Positions 4,893-7,550 of a stretch of DNA of 7,550 nucleotides are shown one piece after another. The DNA is from Hyphomicrobiales bacterium (GTDB lineage: Bacteria > Pseudomonadota > Alphaproteobacteria > Rhizobiales > JAJFHB01): assembly GCA_021775795.1 (NCBI GenBank), contig JAJFHB010000292.1, positions 1 to 7,550 on the forward strand, read 5' to 3'. The stretch's first letter is position 1; each line of letters begins with the position of its first letter. Made by a program: the position numbers and the translations under genes. The notes under the pieces were generated by a model. That model was given only the letters and a program-made list of their open reading frames with translations. It was not told the origin of the DNA and ran no database searches.

Positions 4893-5683
4893 CCCAAACA
4901 GATGCTCAACCCATTCTCGAACCAGATCTGCACGACAATGGTGTTTTGATCCTGACGATGAACAGGCCCGATGCCTACAACAGCCTATCACTTGCTCTCA
5001 TCCAGGCCATACAAACGACTTTGGACAACGTCGTCGATGATGCTTCGGTCCGTGTCATCATTCTTCGCGGCAGTGGAGGAGGGTTCTGTGCGGGGCATGA
5101 CCTTGAGGAAGTCCTCAGCATCCAGGAGGATGCCGGCCACTATGAGCTGCTGGAAGCCTGCGCATCAATGATGCAAACCATCCACCATTTTCCGAAACCG
5201 ATAATTGCGCAGGTTCATGGCGCAGCCTTTGCGGCCGGCTGCCAGTTGGTTGCAACGGTGGATCTGGCGTTCGCATCAGATGATTCCAGATTTTCAACTC
5301 CCGGTGTCAACATCGGCCTGTTTTGCAGCACGCCCATGGTTGCCCTGAGCCGTGCGGTTGGCGGAAAGCAGAGCCTGCGCATGCTGCTGACCGGCCAACC
5401 GGTTTCCGCGCAACATGCGGTTTCTATCGGGTTGATCAACGAGGCGGTGCCGGCAGACCAATTGGATTCATATGTGCTGGGTGTTGCTTCAGTGATTGCC
5501 TCAAAATCATCGTATGTCACGCAGATGGGAAAAACGGCATTCCGGGCTCAGGAAAAGATGCCCCTGGCGGATGCGTATACTCATTGCAACGATGTCGTGG
5601 TTGAAAATCTCAAAGCCAATGATGCGCGGGAAGGAATATCCGCATTCCTGGAAAAACGTAATCCGGTGTGGAGTGACACGTGA
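4889..5683 (+). CDS. Crotonase-family protein, ECHDC3-like, lacking both catalytic glutamates
   Basis: A 264-residue member of the enoyl-CoA hydratase/isomerase superfamily. The oxyanion-hole segments are present: FCAGHDL (66-72) and HGAAFAAGCQL (110-120). The C-terminus matches the pattern of human ECHDC3 as I recall it: GKTAF (214-218), DAREGISAFLEKR (245-257) and a PVW ending. In active hydratases the two general acid/base glutamates (Glu144 and Glu164 of the rat enzyme) lie in GGGCEL and in the loop about 20 residues later. Here those positions are Gln119 and Gly139, the same pattern as in ECHDC3. Normal hydration is therefore unlikely; acyl-CoA binding through the oxyanion hole should be retained. 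The ATG at 4889 has AGAGG 6 bases upstream. The stop overlaps the start of the acyl-CoA ligase, so the two are co-translated. Confidence 0.9.
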   Translation: MTQTDAQPILEPDLHDNGVLILTMNRPDAYNSLSLALIQAIQTTLDNVVDDASVRVIILRGSGGGFCAGHDLEEVLSIQEDAGHYELLEACASMMQTIHHFPKPIIAQVHGAAFAAGCQLVATVDLAFASDDSRFSTPGVNIGLFCSTPMVALSRAVGGKQSLRMLLTGQPVSAQHAVSIGLINEAVPADQLDSYVLGVASVIASKSSYVTQMGKTAFRAQEKMPLADAYTHCNDVVVENLKANDAREGISAFLEKRNPVWSDT

Positions 5684-7287
5684 CGGAGCTTCCGACACCG
5701 CAAAGACAAGACATTGCAAGCCTTCTCGAAGACCGGGCTGACCGTATTCCCGATGATGTCTTCTTCCTCTTCAACGAAACAGTCGACACCTATGCCGCGT
5801 TTAATCAGAAGGCCAATCGTTTTGCCCATGGGCTAAGCGCGAGCGGTGTTGTGGATGATGAAATCGTCGCCGTGATGATGCCGAATTCGGCAGAGTTTAT
5901 GTATGCGTGGTTCGGGATCTTAAAACTTGGCGCTGTTGAAGCACCGATAAATACAGCATTTCGGAGCAGGGGGCTTGCTCACCTGCTGAACCTGTGTGAA
6001 TGCCGGGTGCTGGTGCTTGATGAACAGTTTGTGGATCAGATTGCCGAGGTTGCGCAGGAACTAACGACGGTAAAAACAATTATCCTTCGCGGCGATGCCT
6101 ACGCTGCGCGCAAAGTCCTACCGATGGAAGTGCTGGACTACGAGCAGGTGATGTCGGATCAGACGTCCAACCCGCAGCGTCCAGAAATCGATGCTCTCGA
6201 GAGAGCAATGATCCTGTTTACGTCTGGAACGACCGGCCGATCCAAAGGCTGCGTTCTTTCGCACCGTTACCTCTATCACCATGCTGAGCTGATCGTCAGG
6301 CAGTTTCAGGTCACGAAAGCAGACACGCTTTATTCCCCCTTTCCGCTCTTTCATGCGGATGCGGCCTATCTGACGATCCTGCCGGCCATACTGGCAGGCT
6401 GTCGGGCAGCACTCAGCGAACGGTTCAGCGCCTCACGCTACTGGAGCGAAATTCGAAAATACGGCGCCACAGTTTTCGATTTCATGGGGGCGACGCTGAC
6501 CATCCTCTGGAAGCAGCAGCCAAAAGCTGATGACCCCGACAATCTGGTCAGGCTGGCCTGGGGCGTTCCCATGCCGGAATTCGCAGAGGCTTTCGAGAAG
6601 CGGTTTGATTTGAAACTTGTGGAGGTCTACGGCCTGACCGATGCAGGCGTGGGCGTCTTTCAGCCTTTGGATGAACCCCGTCGCCCCGGCGCCTGTGGAA
6701 AGCCTGTATCAAGCTATGATTACAGGATCTTTGATGACGATGACCGTGAGCTGCCCACCGGAGAGATTGGCGAAATTGTCATACGGCCAAATGAACCCGG
6801 GATCATGATGAATGAGTATCTGAAGATGCCGGCGGAAACGCTGGCGACAATGCGGAACCTCTGGCTCCACTCAGGTGATCTTGGTTTTTTCGATGAAGCG
6901 GGGTATTTGCATTTCGTTCAGCGCAAGAAAGACGCCATCCGCCGGCGCGGTGAGAATATATCGGCGTTTGAGATCGAAGAGATCGTGACGCTTCATCCCT
7001 CTGTACTCGAATCTGCCGCAATTGGCGTGCCATCGGAACTGTCAGAGGAAGAAGTGATGGTCTGGCTGGTGTTGCGCCCCGGGTGCTCGATGTCTGAACC
7101 CGAACTCATCACTCACTGTGAAAGCCGCATGGCCGCATACATGGTGCCTCGCTATGTACAGATTGTGGAGGCCTTGCCCAAGACGCCGACGGAAAAAGTG
7201 GAGAAATACAAGCTCGTGGAGCGTGGGGTCACAGCAGCGACATGGGACCGGGAAGCTGTTGGCACGGCAAGAACCATTTCGGCATAA
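5680..7287 (+). CDS. AMP-dependent acyl-CoA synthetase/ligase, CaiC-like
   Basis: A 535-residue adenylate-forming enzyme (ANL superfamily) that would convert a carboxylic acid, ATP and CoA to acyl-CoA, AMP and pyrophosphate in the cytosol. Motifs in order: the P-loop-like TSGTTGRSKG (181-190), YGLTDAG (317-323), HSGDLG (397-402), the hinge RKKDAIRRRGENIS (415-428) and the C-terminal PTEKVEKYK (503-511), with Lys506 as the likely adenylation lysine. RRRGENIS and the TEKV ending recall crotonobetaine/carnitine-CoA ligases and their many uncharacterised relatives; the true substrate is open. The usual YGxTE motif has Asp instead of Glu (321). The start is GTG, overlapping the crotonase stop as GTGA, with GGAG 6 bases upstream inside the crotonase gene. 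This is tight translational coupling and implies a joint function. Confidence 0.93.
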   Translation: MTELPTPQRQDIASLLEDRADRIPDDVFFLFNETVDTYAAFNQKANRFAHGLSASGVVDDEIVAVMMPNSAEFMYAWFGILKLGAVEAPINTAFRSRGLAHLLNLCECRVLVLDEQFVDQIAEVAQELTTVKTIILRGDAYAARKVLPMEVLDYEQVMSDQTSNPQRPEIDALERAMILFTSGTTGRSKGCVLSHRYLYHHAELIVRQFQVTKADTLYSPFPLFHADAAYLTILPAILAGCRAALSERFSASRYWSEIRKYGATVFDFMGATLTILWKQQPKADDPDNLVRLAWGVPMPEFAEAFEKRFDLKLVEVYGLTDAGVGVFQPLDEPRRPGACGKPVSSYDYRIFDDDDRELPTGEIGEIVIRPNEPGIMMNEYLKMPAETLATMRNLWLHSGDLGFFDEAGYLHFVQRKKDAIRRRGENISAFEIEEIVTLHPSVLESAAIGVPSELSEEEVMVWLVLRPGCSMSEPELITHCESRMAAYMVPRYVQIVEALPKTPTEKVEKYKLVERGVTAATWDREAVGTARTISA

Positions 7288-7343
7288 GCACCCCACGCAG
7301 GCTGTGGCGTTTAAGGGCCGTAACCGTATCGAACTGAAACGAT

Positions 7344-7550
7344 TTAAGTGGGCTTGCCGTCACGTGCCCATTGCGGATCGTCCTTGGTGACGAGTTCTGG
7401 AATGAAGAAACGGAAATTGCAGACACGATCGCCACGCGTTTTCAGCTTCTCCCAGGCGACAATCCCGTCAGGATGAAACCCTTCCACAAGACCGCGGTGT
7501 ACTTCGAGGTCGTATATCTGTCCAAAGTGAAGCCCGCGCCTTCCTTCTTC
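7344..7550 (-). CDS. 3' end of an unassigned gene, resembling the C-terminus of ATC-hydrolase-like proteins
   Basis: The minus strand is open from the right edge to a TAA at 7344, giving 68 residues of a gene that begins outside the window. It reads through FGQIYDLEVHRGLVEGF, HPDGIVAWEKLKTRGDRVC and NFRFFIPE before a polar tail ending GKPT. The spacing of an Asp, then G-F-x-P, then K-L-x-x-x-GD-x-x-C-x-F-x-F resembles the end of the L-2-amino-thiazoline-4-carboxylic acid hydrolase family, where the last strand carries a GDxxCxF-type motif. This is a tentative assignment from memory of the family; a plain hypothetical protein is the safe reading. It converges on the ligase gene with a 56-base gap and no clear terminator. 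Confidence 0.6.
   Translation of the reverse strand, partial: EEGRRGLHFGQIYDLEVHRGLVEGFHPDGIVAWEKLKTRGDRVCNFRFFIPELVTKDDPQWARDGKPT

Noticed and set aside
1..7550. Mobile element, CRISPR array, tRNA/rRNA, phage or defence system
   Set aside because: No transposase, integrase, direct-repeat/spacer array, tRNA-like clover leaf or defence-domain protein is visible; all long frames are metabolic or stress genes.

Overview
The window looks like ordinary chromosomal DNA from a proteobacterium, most likely an alphaproteobacterium. The reasons are moderate GC, Shine-Dalgarno-led genes with several GTG starts, an MlrC-family gene, a CaiC-like ligase next to an ECHDC3-like crotonase, and an FNR-type box. 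This placement is an inference from gene content and style; no rRNA, tRNA, transposase, phage or CRISPR sequence is visible.

Layout. The left edge (3-461, +) is the 3' end of an MlrC/M81-family gene. Five genes follow on the minus strand, in transcription order from right to left: a zinc-free quinone-oxidoreductase-like MDR protein (3738-4706), a short membrane-anchored collagen-like protein (3079-3537), an alpha/beta hydrolase (1964-2791), a small universal stress protein (1403-1816) and an SDR oxidoreductase (501-1271). The gaps between them are 131 to 287 bases, so they are probably separate or loosely linked transcription units. On the plus strand, divergent from the MDR gene, are an ECHDC3-like crotonase (4889-5683) and an acyl-CoA ligase (5680-7287). 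These two overlap by 4 bases (GTGA) and are clearly a coupled operon. The right edge holds the 3' end of a further minus-strand gene (7344-7550), which resembles the end of ATC-hydrolase-like proteins.

How the genes may work together. The ligase would activate a carboxylic acid to its CoA thioester. The crotonase-fold partner has lost both classical catalytic glutamates, so it probably does not hydrate enoyl-CoA and may do other acyl-CoA chemistry. The MDR protein, the SDR and the alpha/beta hydrolase are typical accessory enzymes of organic-acid catabolism, but their substrates cannot be read from sequence.

Most notable points: an FNR/Anr-type site (TTGAC-N4-ATCAA) at the right distance from a -10 element in front of the stress-protein gene, with further dyads on each side; a stress protein that has lost the glycines of the ATP loop; a collagen-like protein with 29 uninterrupted Gly-X-Y triplets directly behind one membrane segment and no C-terminal domain; a 17-bp imperfect hairpin in the 287-base gap at 2792-3078; and a set of overlapping dyads in the divergent 4707-4888 promoter region. 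I see no convincing evidence for a wholly new multi-gene system.
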